Origin: Anaerolineae bacterium
GTDB taxonomy: Bacteria > Chloroflexota > Anaerolineae > Aggregatilineales > UBA2796
Assembly: GCA_020851855.1 (NCBI GenBank)
Contig: JADZBY010000547.1
Span: forward strand, 1 to 12,480
Length of the DNA stretch: 12,480 nt
Reading direction: 5' to 3'
Under the pieces are notes generated by a model. It worked only from the letters and a program-made list of their open reading frames with translations. It was not told the origin of the DNA and searched no databases. The position numbers and the translations under genes are program-made. Positions 5,789 to 12,480 of this stretch are shown here, piece after piece. Position 1 is the first letter of the stretch, and every line of letters starts with the position of its first letter.

Positions 5789-6916
5789 TCAGTTCCCGCC
5801 GCCGATCCAGGTGAAGGTGTAGATCAGGCTCATCGGGCTGAGCAGGATATAACCGTCGGGGCCTTCCTGCGCCACGCCCACTTGCCAGTTCACCACGTGC
5901 GGCTGGCCGTCGGTCGGGATCAGATCGGCGGGCAGGCGGTACGAACTGGCCGTCGTGTGCCCCTGCCAGGTTTGCCCTGTCGTCAGGTCGGTCCACATCA
6001 CCAGGTAGAACTGGCCCGGCTCCAGGATGCCCACCGGCAGCCAGACGAGCTGCACCTGTCCCGACTCGGTGGAGTTGTTCACCGGCGACACGAGCCGGGG
6101 CAGCATGAACACGGGCGTGGGCGTGGGCGTCTCGCTGCCGGTCAGCGTCGGCGTGATGGTCGCCGTCGGGGCGGGGCCGGGCACGTTGAGCGGCTGCCCT
6201 TCGCGCACCAGCGGGCGGCAGCCCTGCTCACCGATGGGCTTGTCCAACGCGCAGCCCGCGCAGTTGAGCACGGTCGGATCGTTCAATTCACACAGCTCGC
6301 GCAGCGTCGCGCCGGTGTTAAGCTGGATGCTCGTGATGTTGTCGTTGGCGCGCACCGTGTACTGGCGGATGGTGAAGACGCGCGTGGGCAGGGCAAGCTC
6401 GTTGGCGCGCGCCGTGGCCGTCGCCTCGCCGCCTTCGGGCGTGGGCGTGGCCGTCGGGCGTGGGATGCAGTATTCCTCACCGACCGAAATGTCGTTCGAA
6501 CCGGCGGGCAGGCCGTTCAGTTCGCGCACGGCAGGCAGCGGCGAGAGGTCAGGATACCCGGCGCGGAAGATCAGCCCGCCGAGTGTGTCGCCGGTTTGCG
6601 CCGTGAAGCAGATCGGGCCGGGCGTGGGCGTCGGTTGCGCCATTTCGACCACCGGTGCCTGGGTGACGAGCGCCGTCGACGTGATCATGGGCCGCAGCGT
6701 CGGGGCGAGCGGCGGCGGTGGCGGCGGCGTCGTTGGGCTGGGTGTGAAGGTCTGGCTAGGCGTAGGCGACACGGTCGGCTGTACGCTGGGGCTGGGGATG
6801 GGCGTCGGTCCCGGCGGCTCGATGTTGCAGCCGGCGGCGATCAGGGCGACGGCAAGCGGCAGCCACGCCAGCCAGCGGCCAGGGCGAAACGTGCGGCGGT
6901 TGGTGGTTATCGTCAT
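5789..6916 (-). CDS. LysM-domain lipoprotein
   Basis: A 375-residue protein with a lipoprotein signal: basic start, WLAWLPLAVALIAAGC and lipobox Cys30, so it is probably anchored in the membrane by lipid. A Pro/Thr/Ser linker (31-100) leads to two LysM-like modules. The first is at about 103-152 (CFTAQTGDTLGGLIFRAGY...LNGLPA...ISVGEEYCIP). The second is at about 186-246 (YTVRANDNITSIQLNTGATLRELCELN...VREGQPLNVP) and has an insertion rich in cysteine. After another linker (TPTLTGSETPTPTP) comes a beta-rich domain (272-371; LVSPVNNSTESGQVQLVWLPVG...YLVMW...TFTW). LysM modules bind the glycan chains of peptidoglycan. It lies 41 bases downstream of a paralogue with the same layout and is probably co-transcribed. 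The ATG at 6916 is set by the signal peptide; its GAGGAG is rather far (about 14 bases). Confidence 0.85.
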   Translation of the reverse strand: MTITTNRRTFRPGRWLAWLPLAVALIAAGCNIEPPGPTPIPSPSVQPTVSPTPSQTFTPSPTTPPPPPPLAPTLRPMITSTALVTQAPVVEMAQPTPTPGPICFTAQTGDTLGGLIFRAGYPDLSPLPAVRELNGLPAGSNDISVGEEYCIPRPTATPTPEGGEATATARANELALPTRVFTIRQYTVRANDNITSIQLNTGATLRELCELNDPTVLNCAGCALDKPIGEQGCRPLVREGQPLNVPGPAPTATITPTLTGSETPTPTPVFMLPRLVSPVNNSTESGQVQLVWLPVGILEPGQFYLVMWTDLTTGQTWQGHTTASSYRLPADLIPTDGQPHVVNWQVGVAQEGPDGYILLSPMSLIYTFTWIGGGN

Positions 6917-6957
6917 GCGGTGCTCGGTCTTCTCCTCGCCAGCGCCGGATAGCGCGC

Positions 6958-8358
6958 TCAGCGGCTCACCCAGGTGAAGGTGCGCGTCTCGGTCTTGAAG
7001 GCGGTCGGCGCGGCGGTGTTCGTGCCCGGTTGGAGCCGCGCCACGGCCACGTTCCAGGCGAACACGTGCCGCCGGCCATCGGTGGGCTGCCAATCCGCCG
7101 GGGCCTGGAAGGACAGATCGCGCGTGGTCACATAATACAGGACGCCGCCCGTGCGATCATCGACGGTGATCAGGTACACCTCATCCTCGCGAAGCGCGCC
7201 GGACGCCACCCAGCGCAGCGTGGGAAGCTCGAACGCCTCGAAGAGCATGTTATCGCTGGGCGACACGGCAAAGGGCGCGTTGTAGGTCGGCGTCGGCGTG
7301 GGCATGGGCGTTTCGCTGCCCGTCAGCGTCGGCGGCGCGGTCGCCGTGGGCGTTGGCGCAGGCACGCGCACCCGCTGGCCCTCAAAGACCATCACGTTGC
7401 AGGATGGCCCGCCGCCCACCTGCCCGAAGTCGCACGTGTCAAAGCTCATCTCCGGGTTCAGATCGCGCAGGATGCGCATGTTGATGTCCAGTTCGAGCAC
7501 GATGCTGAGCGCCGTATCGCCCGCCCTGACGGTGTACCATGTCACGCCGGGTGGCAAGGTCGGCTCCAGGTTCATCGGGTCGCTGGTGGCAAGCGCGGGG
7601 TCAATCGTGGCGTCGCCGGGGGCGGCGGCAGCGTCGCCGCTGGCCGCCTGATCCGGCCAGGGAATCTCCACGCTCTGCCCGATCTGAAGCTCGGCGGCGC
7701 TCTGCATGTTGTTGATGCTCAGAATTTGCGGGATGATCGCCATGTCCCGGTAACCGCAGCGCGCCGCCAGCCCATACAGCGTATCGCCCTGCGCGGCCAC
7801 CTGGATGCACGGCCCGCGCGTCGGCGTCGGCGTCAGCGTGGCGGGCATGGGCGTGACCGTGTCAAAGGCCATGGTGGGCATAACCACAATGCGCGTATTG
7901 GTCGGCGGCGGCATGACCGGCGTGAGGGTGTCGAAACCGGGCGCAGCGCTGCCATCCATCCCAATGGCGGGCGGCGCGCCGCTGGCCGTCGGCGTGCCCG
8001 TCTCCGCGCCGGGCATCGGCGCGCCGCCGGGGCGGCTTACCAGGAACAGCGCCAGCACGATGATGACGGTCGCCAGCGCACAGCCGATGAACAGGCCGCG
8101 CATGGGCGTGTGCGGCAGCAGCCCTTCGTCAAGGTCGGCGTCGCCCAGCGCCCAATCGGGCAGCGTAGGGTCGGTTCCCTTTGGTCTGGCGGTCGGCTTT
8201 TCGCGGCGCGGCGTGGCCTCTTCGACGGGCGCGGGCGGCAGGATCGGCACGGCGACGCCACGAAGCGCCGCCCCGCACTCGGCGCAGCGCGACGCCTCAA
8301 GCGGGTACGCCGCCCCGCAGATCGGGCACTGCTGCTCCGCCGCTCGTTTCCGCTTCAT
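6958..8358 (-). CDS. Zinc-ribbon, single-span membrane protein with two LysM-like domains
   Basis: A 466-residue protein. The N-terminus is a zinc ribbon (Cys11, Cys14, Cys25, Cys28 in CPICG and CAECG). A charged linker follows, then one membrane span at about 88-108 (LFIGCALATVIIVLALFLV) and a Pro/Thr linker. LysM module 1 is at 184-233 (CIQVAAQGDTLYGLAARCGY...LQIGQSVEIP) and LysM module 2 at 274-332 (WYTVRAGDTALSIVLELDI...VFEGQRVRVP). The linker PPTLTGSETPMPTPTP precedes a C-terminal beta-rich domain (362-464). By topology the ribbon should be cytoplasmic and the LysM modules outside, near peptidoglycan. The region after the span has the same order and similar strings as the lipoprotein encoded just downstream, so the two are tandem paralogues. 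Start is uncertain: ATG 8358 is chosen for its distance to the ribbon, while ATG 8379 and GTG 8400 are also in frame with no better site. Confidence 0.83.
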   Translation of the reverse strand: MKRKRAAEQQCPICGAAYPLEASRCAECGAALRGVAVPILPPAPVEEATPRREKPTARPKGTDPTLPDWALGDADLDEGLLPHTPMRGLFIGCALATVIIVLALFLVSRPGGAPMPGAETGTPTASGAPPAIGMDGSAAPGFDTLTPVMPPPTNTRIVVMPTMAFDTVTPMPATLTPTPTRGPCIQVAAQGDTLYGLAARCGYRDMAIIPQILSINNMQSAAELQIGQSVEIPWPDQAASGDAAAAPGDATIDPALATSDPMNLEPTLPPGVTWYTVRAGDTALSIVLELDINMRILRDLNPEMSFDTCDFGQVGGGPSCNVMVFEGQRVRVPAPTPTATAPPTLTGSETPMPTPTPTYNAPFAVSPSDNMLFEAFELPTLRWVASGALREDEVYLITVDDRTGGVLYYVTTRDLSFQAPADWQPTDGRRHVFAWNVAVARLQPGTNTAAPTAFKTETRTFTWVSR

Positions 8359-8414
8359 CCTGCCCTGTGTCTCTCTCATCCGCCACGAATCTAGTACCAC
8401 AACCAGGAAAGAAT

Positions 8415-8511
8415 ACCCCCTACCCCTGCCCTTCCCCCCATGCAGAGGGGAAGGGGAAAACCCGGTTCTGGAAGCCCCTCACTCTTTATGGGGGAGGGGT
8501 TAGGGTGGGGG
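8415..8511. repeat. Three-arm inverted repeat, copy B
   Basis: Outer arms rich in C (ACCCCCTACCCCT at 8415-8427) and G (AGGGGTTAGGGTGGGGG at 8495-8511) enclose a good hairpin with 9-bp arms CCCTTCCCC (8429-8437) and GGGGAAGGG (8447-8455). A weaker second hairpin (CCCCTC against GAGGGG) lies near 8475-8499. The order, outer stem plus two inner hairpins, is the same as at 959-1077, although the bases differ. It occupies the gap upstream of the LysM pair. Confidence 0.6.
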
Positions 8512-8548
8512 AAATAACCCTGAATCCTCACCAAGTGGATGCACTTAG

Positions 8549-8586
8549 CCCTTCGCGCGGCTGATTATATCAGGCGGCGCGAAGGG
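8549..8586. other. Strong hairpin downstream of the P450 gene
   Basis: Ten-bp perfect arms CCCTTCGCGC (8549-8558) and GCGCGAAGGG (8577-8586) enclose a small asymmetric bulge and a further 5-bp stem CTGAT/ATCAG with loop TAT. It lies about 70 bases past the P450 stop on the minus strand. There is no T-run on either side, so a simple intrinsic terminator is not shown; it may still end or stabilise the P450 transcript. Confidence 0.5.
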
Positions 8587-8654
8587 CGTTCAAAGGCGGC
8601 GCATGAACGGTGGCTGAGAAACGGACAGGTCTGCACAGGCGGCGTTTGTGAAAT

Positions 8655-10061
8655 TCAGGCCCGGATCGGCTCCGGCACGGGCGCGCGCTGCCGGAGCACC
8701 ACCGGCACGCCATGCCGTGGGCGCAGCGCGATGAGCGGCTGCGTCTCGATACGCGCGTCCGGGGCCAGATCCAGCTCGAAGCGCGAGGCCACGGTGGCCA
8801 GGATCAGGCGCGCTTCCATCATGGCGAACGTGTTGCCGATGCAGGTGTGCGGCCCGTCGCCAAAGGGGAAATACGCCTTTCGCGATAGCGGCGTCTCGTT
8901 CGCGTCGGCAAAGCGATCCGGCCAGAAGCGGTACGGCTCCGGGAAAAAGCGCGCGTCGTGGTGCAGGACCCACGGACTCATGACCACAATCGCGCCCTTC
9001 ACACAGCGGTAGCCGCCCAGCGTCGTGTCTTCGGTCGGCATCCGGGTGATGATCCAGGCGGGCGGGTACAGGCGCATCGACTCTTTGATGACGCGCTCCG
9101 TATAGGCTAGCCGGGGCAGGTCTTCCAGCGTCGGCAACCGCCCGCCGAGCACATCGTCCAGTTCACGGCGGAGTTGCGCGGCGGCGTCCGGGTTCTGGGA
9201 GAGCAAGTACCACGTCCAGGCCAGCGCGTTGGCCGTCGTCTCGTGCCCGGCCAGGAACATGGTCATTGCCTCGTTGCGCACCTGCTCGTCGCTCATCTCG
9301 CCGCCCTGCTCATCCTGGGCGCTGATCAGCATGGAGAGCAGGTCGCCGGTGTCTTCCCTGCGCGCCCGGCGCTCGGCGATGATCGGCAGCAGCACGGCGT
9401 CCAACGCGGCGCGAGCACGGCGCACGGCGGCGTTCTGCGGCAGCGGCGCCCAGGCCGGCACGGGCATGAGCAACATGCTCAGGTCGGTGACCGCCTTCTG
9501 CCCCGTCTCGACCGCTTCGCCCACCCGGTCGGCGGTCCCGCTCACCTCTGCGCCGAAGAGCGTCTCGGACACAATGCCCAGGGCGAGGCGCATCATCTCG
9601 TGGGCCGCATCCAGCCGCGCGCCGTCCCGCCAGCCGTCGAGCATCCGGACCGTGCGCCGGACCATCACGTCCGCGTACGAGGCGATGCGCCGGTGGTGAA
9701 AGGCGGGCTGCATCATGCGGCGCTGGCCACGCCAGAAATCGCCGTCGGTGGTCAGGATGCTCTTGCCGACCAGCCGGGCGATGGTTTCCGTCTGGTTGGG
9801 CGTGCGGACGAAGAGGCGCGCCTTTTCGACCAGCGTCTCGTGCACCAGGTCCGGGTGGCCGATCATGTACGAGCTTAAGCCGCCCAATTTGAAGTACGAA
9901 ATGTCGCCAAAATCGCGGATCACGCCCTGCATGTAGCCCAGCGGCTCCGTTTGCAGCGCTCGGATGCGCTTCAGCTTCCGGATCACGCCCTTCGGACCGG
10001 GCGGCAACGGTGCGTTTGCGGCTGGTGGCATGGCCTCATGGCCGCTGCTGCGCTCTGACAT
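8655..10061 (-). CDS. Cytochrome P450
   Basis: A 468-residue heme-thiolate monooxygenase, the usual length for a soluble bacterial P450. A proline-rich hinge (PLPPGPKG, 19-26) is followed by the C-helix motif WRGQRRMMQPAFH (110-122), the I-helix oxygen-activation motif AGHETTA (271-277), the ExxR pair Glu327/Arg330 (KESMRLYPPAW), and the heme loop FGDGPHTCIG (400-409) with Cys407 as axial ligand. There is no N-terminal membrane span. The PAFH and LYPPAW strings resemble the fatty-acid and terpenoid hydroxylating P450 groups, but the substrate is unknown. No ferredoxin or reductase is next to it, so it must borrow redox partners. ATG 10061 has AGGAG (10068-10072) six bases before it. A promoter and a palindrome lie just upstream, between this gene and the beta-propeller gene on the same strand. 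Confidence 0.95.
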   Translation of the reverse strand: MSERSSGHEAMPPAANAPLPPGPKGVIRKLKRIRALQTEPLGYMQGVIRDFGDISYFKLGGLSSYMIGHPDLVHETLVEKARLFVRTPNQTETIARLVGKSILTTDGDFWRGQRRMMQPAFHHRRIASYADVMVRRTVRMLDGWRDGARLDAAHEMMRLALGIVSETLFGAEVSGTADRVGEAVETGQKAVTDLSMLLMPVPAWAPLPQNAAVRRARAALDAVLLPIIAERRARREDTGDLLSMLISAQDEQGGEMSDEQVRNEAMTMFLAGHETTANALAWTWYLLSQNPDAAAQLRRELDDVLGGRLPTLEDLPRLAYTERVIKESMRLYPPAWIITRMPTEDTTLGGYRCVKGAIVVMSPWVLHHDARFFPEPYRFWPDRFADANETPLSRKAYFPFGDGPHTCIGNTFAMMEARLILATVASRFELDLAPDARIETQPLIALRPRHGVPVVLRQRAPVPEPIRA

Positions 10062-10086
10062 ATCCGGCTCCTGGTTTTTGCTGATT

Positions 10087-10110
10087 GTTTTGAGAAATAT
10101 ATCACAAAAC
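10087..10110. promoter_or_regulatory. Probable repressor operator: 24-bp imperfect palindrome
   Basis: Six-base outer arms GTTTTG and CAAAAC flank an AT-rich centre; 20 of 24 positions agree with the reverse complement. It is strikingly AT-rich against the GC-rich background and covers the predicted -10 box of the P450 promoter, 26 to 49 bases before the P450 start. Its size and symmetry suit a dimeric repressor such as a TetR or MarR protein (inference); none is encoded in the window. Confidence 0.55.
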
Positions 10111-10125
10111 GGGCGCGCCGGTCAA
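10096..10125 (-). promoter_or_regulatory. Sigma70-type promoter of the P450 gene
   Basis: On the minus strand a -35 box TTGACC (10120-10125, 5 of 6) is followed by an 18-base spacer and a -10 box TATATT (10096-10101, 5 of 6). The transcript would start near 10089, giving a leader of about 28 bases with a good ribosome site. Confidence 0.6.
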
Positions 10126-10134
10126 TCGGGGCCG

Positions 10135-11340
10135 TCACGGCGCGGGCCGGAAGCGATAAATACGCCCTTCGGCCACGCCCGCCGCCAGCCAGCCATGCTC
10201 ATCCACGGCCAATCCGGTCAGGTGATATGGGTAAAACGAGGTGCGGATGATCGAGGCGTCGGATGTGGAGCGCTCGCTGAAGGGCAACACGCGCTCGCTG
10301 CTCACCGCGCCGTCGGGGCCAACGCGCACGAGGCGCAGCTCGTAGCCCGCGATGCTCGTCGCGTTCCACGACCCGCCCAGCGCCACGAGAAACGCGCCCT
10401 GGTACTGCGGAAAAGCCGCGCCGTCGTAGAATACGATGCCCATCGGCTTGCTCTCCGGCTCAAAAGTGAGCACAGGCCGGACCGTTTGCGCACAGCGCGC
10501 CTCGTCCGCGCCGGGGACGCCGGGCACAGGCGCGCCGTCCGCGTCGCAGTACGGCCAGCCAAAGTCAAGCGGTCCGCTTCGCCCGGCGGACAGCATATTC
10601 AGCTCAGCGGGCAGGCCGGGGCGCTCGTTCTCTACGAGAATCAACGCGCCATCGACCGGATTCCAGGCGAAATCGAAGGCATCGCGCAGCCCGGTGGCCT
10701 CGATGCGCATGTCGCCGCCATCCAGGGCAAAACTGAGCAGCGCCGCCCGGCGTGGGTCGTCGTCAACGCACGCCGCGCAGCGTGCGCCTTTGGCCACGTA
10801 CAGCCGCCGGTCGGGGCCGACGCGCACGTTGCCCAACCAACCGCCCGCGCCGCCCGGCAGGTCGTCCACCAGCGTCTCCGGTGCGTCGCCATCGCGCAGC
10901 CGCCAGATGTGCGTATCGCCGGAAGCGTACCACGCGCCCGACTCGGCGTCGTAGCTCAGGCCGATAGGCGGTTCCGGCAGGCCGCCGGCGAAAACTTCCG
11001 GCGCGTCGTACCGCCCGGCCCGGTCAGGCATCATGCGCATCACCGCGCGCCGGGCCGGGCTGGCGAAATACAGCGCGCCGTCCGGGCCAAACGCCAGCCC
11101 GCCCACCGAGGCAATGCCTTGCCCTTCGAACCCCGTCAAAAGGTCTTCCGCGCACAGCCCTGGTGGCCGGAACAGCCCGCGCACGCCGGCCCGGCAGGGC
11201 GGATCCGTCGCTTCCTGGGCGGCGGCGGGCAGTGCACCGAGCGCCAGCATCACGCCGAGCCACAGGGCAACCAGCCATGCGCTCCGTGTCCGACGGGGAA
11301 TGTTGCCGCCAGCCGCCCGCCGATGTATAGTCGGCGGCAT
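10135..11340 (-). CDS. Secreted glucose/sorbosone dehydrogenase-family beta-propeller protein
   Basis: A 401-residue protein with a signal peptide (RRTRSAWLVALWLGVMLALG, cleavage after AAA at 39-41). The rest has repeated propeller-blade strings: GGLAFGPDGALYFAS, IGLSYDAESGAWYASG, LGNVRVGPDRRLYVAKG, the cysteine pair in GARCAACVDDDPRRAA, and the family hallmark FGWPYC. Relatives use pyrroloquinoline quinone to oxidise sugars outside the cytoplasmic membrane. In those relatives a His starts the strand before the FGPDG-LYV string and acts as catalytic base; here that place reads GGWLGNVRV with no His. The protein may therefore be a non-canonical or inactive member. The ATG at 11340 places the signal peptide well; upstream in-frame codons to 11415 are possible but overlap the divergent gene. 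It lies 73 bases upstream of the P450 on the same strand. Confidence 0.8.
   Translation of the reverse strand: MPPTIHRRAAGGNIPRRTRSAWLVALWLGVMLALGALPAAAQEATDPPCRAGVRGLFRPPGLCAEDLLTGFEGQGIASVGGLAFGPDGALYFASPARRAVMRMMPDRAGRYDAPEVFAGGLPEPPIGLSYDAESGAWYASGDTHIWRLRDGDAPETLVDDLPGGAGGWLGNVRVGPDRRLYVAKGARCAACVDDDPRRAALLSFALDGGDMRIEATGLRDAFDFAWNPVDGALILVENERPGLPAELNMLSAGRSGPLDFGWPYCDADGAPVPGVPGADEARCAQTVRPVLTFEPESKPMGIVFYDGAAFPQYQGAFLVALGGSWNATSIAGYELRLVRVGPDGAVSSERVLPFSERSTSDASIIRTSFYPYHLTGLAVDEHGWLAAGVAEGRIYRFRPAP
11303..11331 (+). promoter_or_regulatory. Predicted promoter of the SRPBCC-type gene
   Basis: TTGCCG (11303-11308), a 17-base spacer and TATAGT (11326-11331) form a sigma70-like pair, with a start near 11338. 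The boxes lie inside the first codons of the divergent propeller gene, so transcription from them would be antisense to that gene's promoter region. Confidence 0.4.
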
Positions 11341-11383
11341 GGGGCATGGCTTCTCGACCGAATCGTCGGCGACCTGCATCACG

Positions 11384-11387
11384 GGAG
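11384..11387 (+). promoter_or_regulatory. Ribosome binding site favouring a TTG start
   Basis: GGAG with a 6-base spacer precedes the TTG at 11394. The ATG at 11346 has only GGGG one base before it, which is too close. Confidence 0.4.
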
Positions 11388-11393
11388 CGCACC

Positions 11394-12041
11394 TTGGCAC
11401 GAAACAGGCTTTCACGCTGGCTTAACCTGATCCTTCCTGCGGCGGCAGGCGTTGGTTATTATTACTTCCTGCGCCCACAAATGCTCAAAGCCGGGAGCGT
11501 GCTTGGCGAATCGCAGCGGCGGCTGCCCGGCGACGACCTGATCATCGCGCCTGGCTACGAGGCGACGCGCGCTATCAACGTCGACGCGCCGCCGGAAGCC
11601 GTCTGGCCCTGGCTGGCGCAGATGGGCCGCGACCGCACCGGCTACTACGGCGTCGATGCGCTGACCAACGGCGGCATCCCCAGCGCCGCGTACCTGCGCA
11701 ACGACCTGCCGGAGTTGGCCGTCGATTCCACGATGGACGGCGGCTGCCGCGTGCTGGAGTTTGAGCCGAACCGCATGTTGCTGTACGGCAGCTTTGACCT
11801 GTTCGTGCCCGCCATCGGCCCCATGGAGCAAACCACGCTGTTCCTTCTGGAGCGCCAGCGGGACGGCAGCACGCGCGTCCTGGTTCGTGTGCGCGGCTAC
11901 ACCTACGGCCTGCTCGGCATGGTGTTCAACCGCGCCTACGAGATCTTCGACTATCTGCACGGCATGAGGCAGCTTGCGGCCCTCAAGCAGCGCGCCGAGA
12001 CGATGGCGCATCTGGCGCAGACTGCCCGGCTGAGCCAGTAA
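11394..12041 (+). CDS. SRPBCC (START-like) domain protein with N-terminal membrane anchor
   Basis: A protein of 215 residues from a TTG start, or 231 from ATG 11346. A basic N-terminus and one hydrophobic span (WLNLILPAAAGVGYYYFL, residues 9-26) precede the string LPGDDLIIAPGYEATRAINVDAPPEAVWPWLAQMG (its parts at 44-78), the typical first strand and helix of the SRPBCC fold, whose cavity binds hydrophobic ligands. GYYGVDALTNGG, FEPNRMLLYG and VRVRGYTYG follow as the sheet, and a long C-terminal helix (NRAYEIFDYLHGMRQLAALKQRAE) closes the cavity. I know similar membrane-anchored proteins from Chloroflexota and actinobacteria, without a proven function. The TTG start is preferred because GGAG lies six bases before it. 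It is divergent from the propeller gene and ends before a bidirectional terminator. Confidence 0.78.
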   Translation: MARNRLSRWLNLILPAAAGVGYYYFLRPQMLKAGSVLGESQRRLPGDDLIIAPGYEATRAINVDAPPEAVWPWLAQMGRDRTGYYGVDALTNGGIPSAAYLRNDLPELAVDSTMDGGCRVLEFEPNRMLLYGSFDLFVPAIGPMEQTTLFLLERQRDGSTRVLVRVRGYTYGLLGMVFNRAYEIFDYLHGMRQLAALKQRAETMAHLAQTARLSQ

Positions 12042-12063
12042 TCCGCTACTGTACCTCAAAACG

Positions 12064-12095
12064 AACGGAGCGCATGACCGCGCTCCGTTTTGTTT
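12064..12095. terminator. Bidirectional intrinsic terminator
   Basis: Perfect 10-bp arms AACGGAGCGC (12064-12073) and GCGCTCCGTT (12080-12089) enclose a 6-base loop, followed by TTTTGTTT on the plus strand. On the minus strand the stem is followed by CGTTTT. It lies between the convergent SRPBCC-type and DUF3224 genes and can end both transcripts. Confidence 0.88.
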
Positions 12096-12120
12096 GCCCC
12101 GGGGAGTGACTTCGGGCCGA

Positions 12121-12480
12121 CTACTCGAAGCGGTAGACGAACGTCATTGGATAGCGCGTCTCTTTGCCGGGCAGGTTCACGTCGGCCTCGCCGCGCAGGC
12201 CAACCAGATCGCCCGTGCCCGCGCCCGGCACGACGCGCAGCGCGCCCTTGACGCCCTGCGCGTCGAACGTGCCGCGGTGCTCGGCCACGAAGCTGCCCGA
12301 CCGACCGCCGACGCTGCCCGTCACCTGCTCCAGCCCGACGTAATCGCCCGTGCCGTCTTCGCGGTAGACCATCAGGTACTGCACGCTGCTGAGGCCCTCA
12401 ACATCGCCCTGGTACAGGTAATTCGCCTGCGCCCGCGTGACCTTGAGGCCCTTCGCCTCGGCGGCGGGCTGGCCTTCCCA
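12121..12480 (-). CDS. DUF3224 family protein (N-terminus outside window)
   Basis: The frame is open to the right edge, so the start lies beyond base 12480; about 119 residues are visible. The part beyond the internal GTG at 12384 reads back as W-E-G-Q-P and then KGLKLTRAQANYLYQGDVEGLSS, followed by YLMVYREDGTGDYVGLEQ, GSVGGRSGSFVAEHRGTF and VVPGAGTGDLVGLRGEADV. These are the recurring strings of DUF3224 proteins, small beta-barrel proteins of the allene-oxide-cyclase-like fold with unknown role. No signal peptide can be judged. It converges on the SRPBCC-type gene and shares its terminator. Family call is fairly sure; function is unknown. Confidence 0.82.
   Translation of the reverse strand, partial: WEGQPAAEAKGLKVTRAQANYLYQGDVEGLSSVQYLMVYREDGTGDYVGLEQVTGSVGGRSGSFVAEHRGTFDAQGVKGALRVVPGAGTGDLVGLRGEADVNLPGKETRYPMTFVYRFE

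Noticed and set aside
7030..8394. Plus-strand open frame opposite the zinc-ribbon LysM gene, and similar frames at 5747-6952 and 9964-11430
   Set aside because: All are antisense to genes with clear domains and have Arg/Gly/His-rich composition with no recognisable family.
8533..8546. Small hairpin AAGTG/CACTT
   Set aside because: Five-bp arms alone are expected by chance; no flanking T-run or gene context supports a function.

Overview
The window comes from a GC-rich bacterial chromosome, most likely a member of the Chloroflexota (Anaerolineae-like). This is an inference from three things: the Thr-Pro-rich linkers in exported LysM proteins, the FERGLM-type exported domain joined to beta-sandwich repeats, and the dispersed palindromic repeats with GTAGGGGCG and CCTCACCCC cores that punctuate the intergenic gaps. 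No rRNA, tRNA, CRISPR array, transposase or phage gene is visible. The genes look like a mix of metabolic and cell-envelope functions rather than one large operon.

Left part (1-4420). The window opens inside an M14 zinc carboxypeptidase-type gene (+). A 370-base gap follows that is filled by two different repeat families: a 41-bp-period palindromic array and a three-arm inverted repeat. Next is a small stand-alone Nfu N-domain protein (+). It converges on a succinylglutamate desuccinylase/aspartoacylase-type zinc hydrolase (-), which is divergent from a GntR/FCD regulator (+) with a recognisable promoter. The regulator probably controls the hydrolase. A solo PD-(D/E)XK nuclease with a four-cysteine iron-sulphur signature (-) converges on the regulator. 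A second copy of the palindromic repeat lies between the nuclease and the next gene.

Middle part (4430-8590). Three exported or envelope proteins lie on the minus strand. One is a secreted protein with an LGFP-like N-terminal region and two copies of a cysteine-paired beta-sandwich. The other two are tandem paralogous LysM proteins: the upstream one has a cytoplasmic zinc ribbon and one membrane span, the downstream one is a lipoprotein. Both carry two LysM-like modules and the same C-terminal beta-rich domain. They are 41 bases apart and probably form a cell-surface pair. A second three-arm repeat and a strong hairpin follow.

Right part (8655-12480). A cytochrome P450 (-) has its own promoter, with a 24-bp imperfect palindrome covering the -10 element, so repressor control is likely. 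Upstream of it is a secreted beta-propeller of the glucose/sorbosone dehydrogenase family (-) that seems to lack the usual catalytic histidine. Divergent from that is a membrane-anchored SRPBCC-type protein (+). A bidirectional terminator separates it from a DUF3224 protein (-) that runs off the right edge.

I see no clear new multi-gene defence or biosynthetic system. The best candidates for a second look are the LysM pair, the solo Fe-S nuclease, the palindrome-controlled P450 and the two repeat families.
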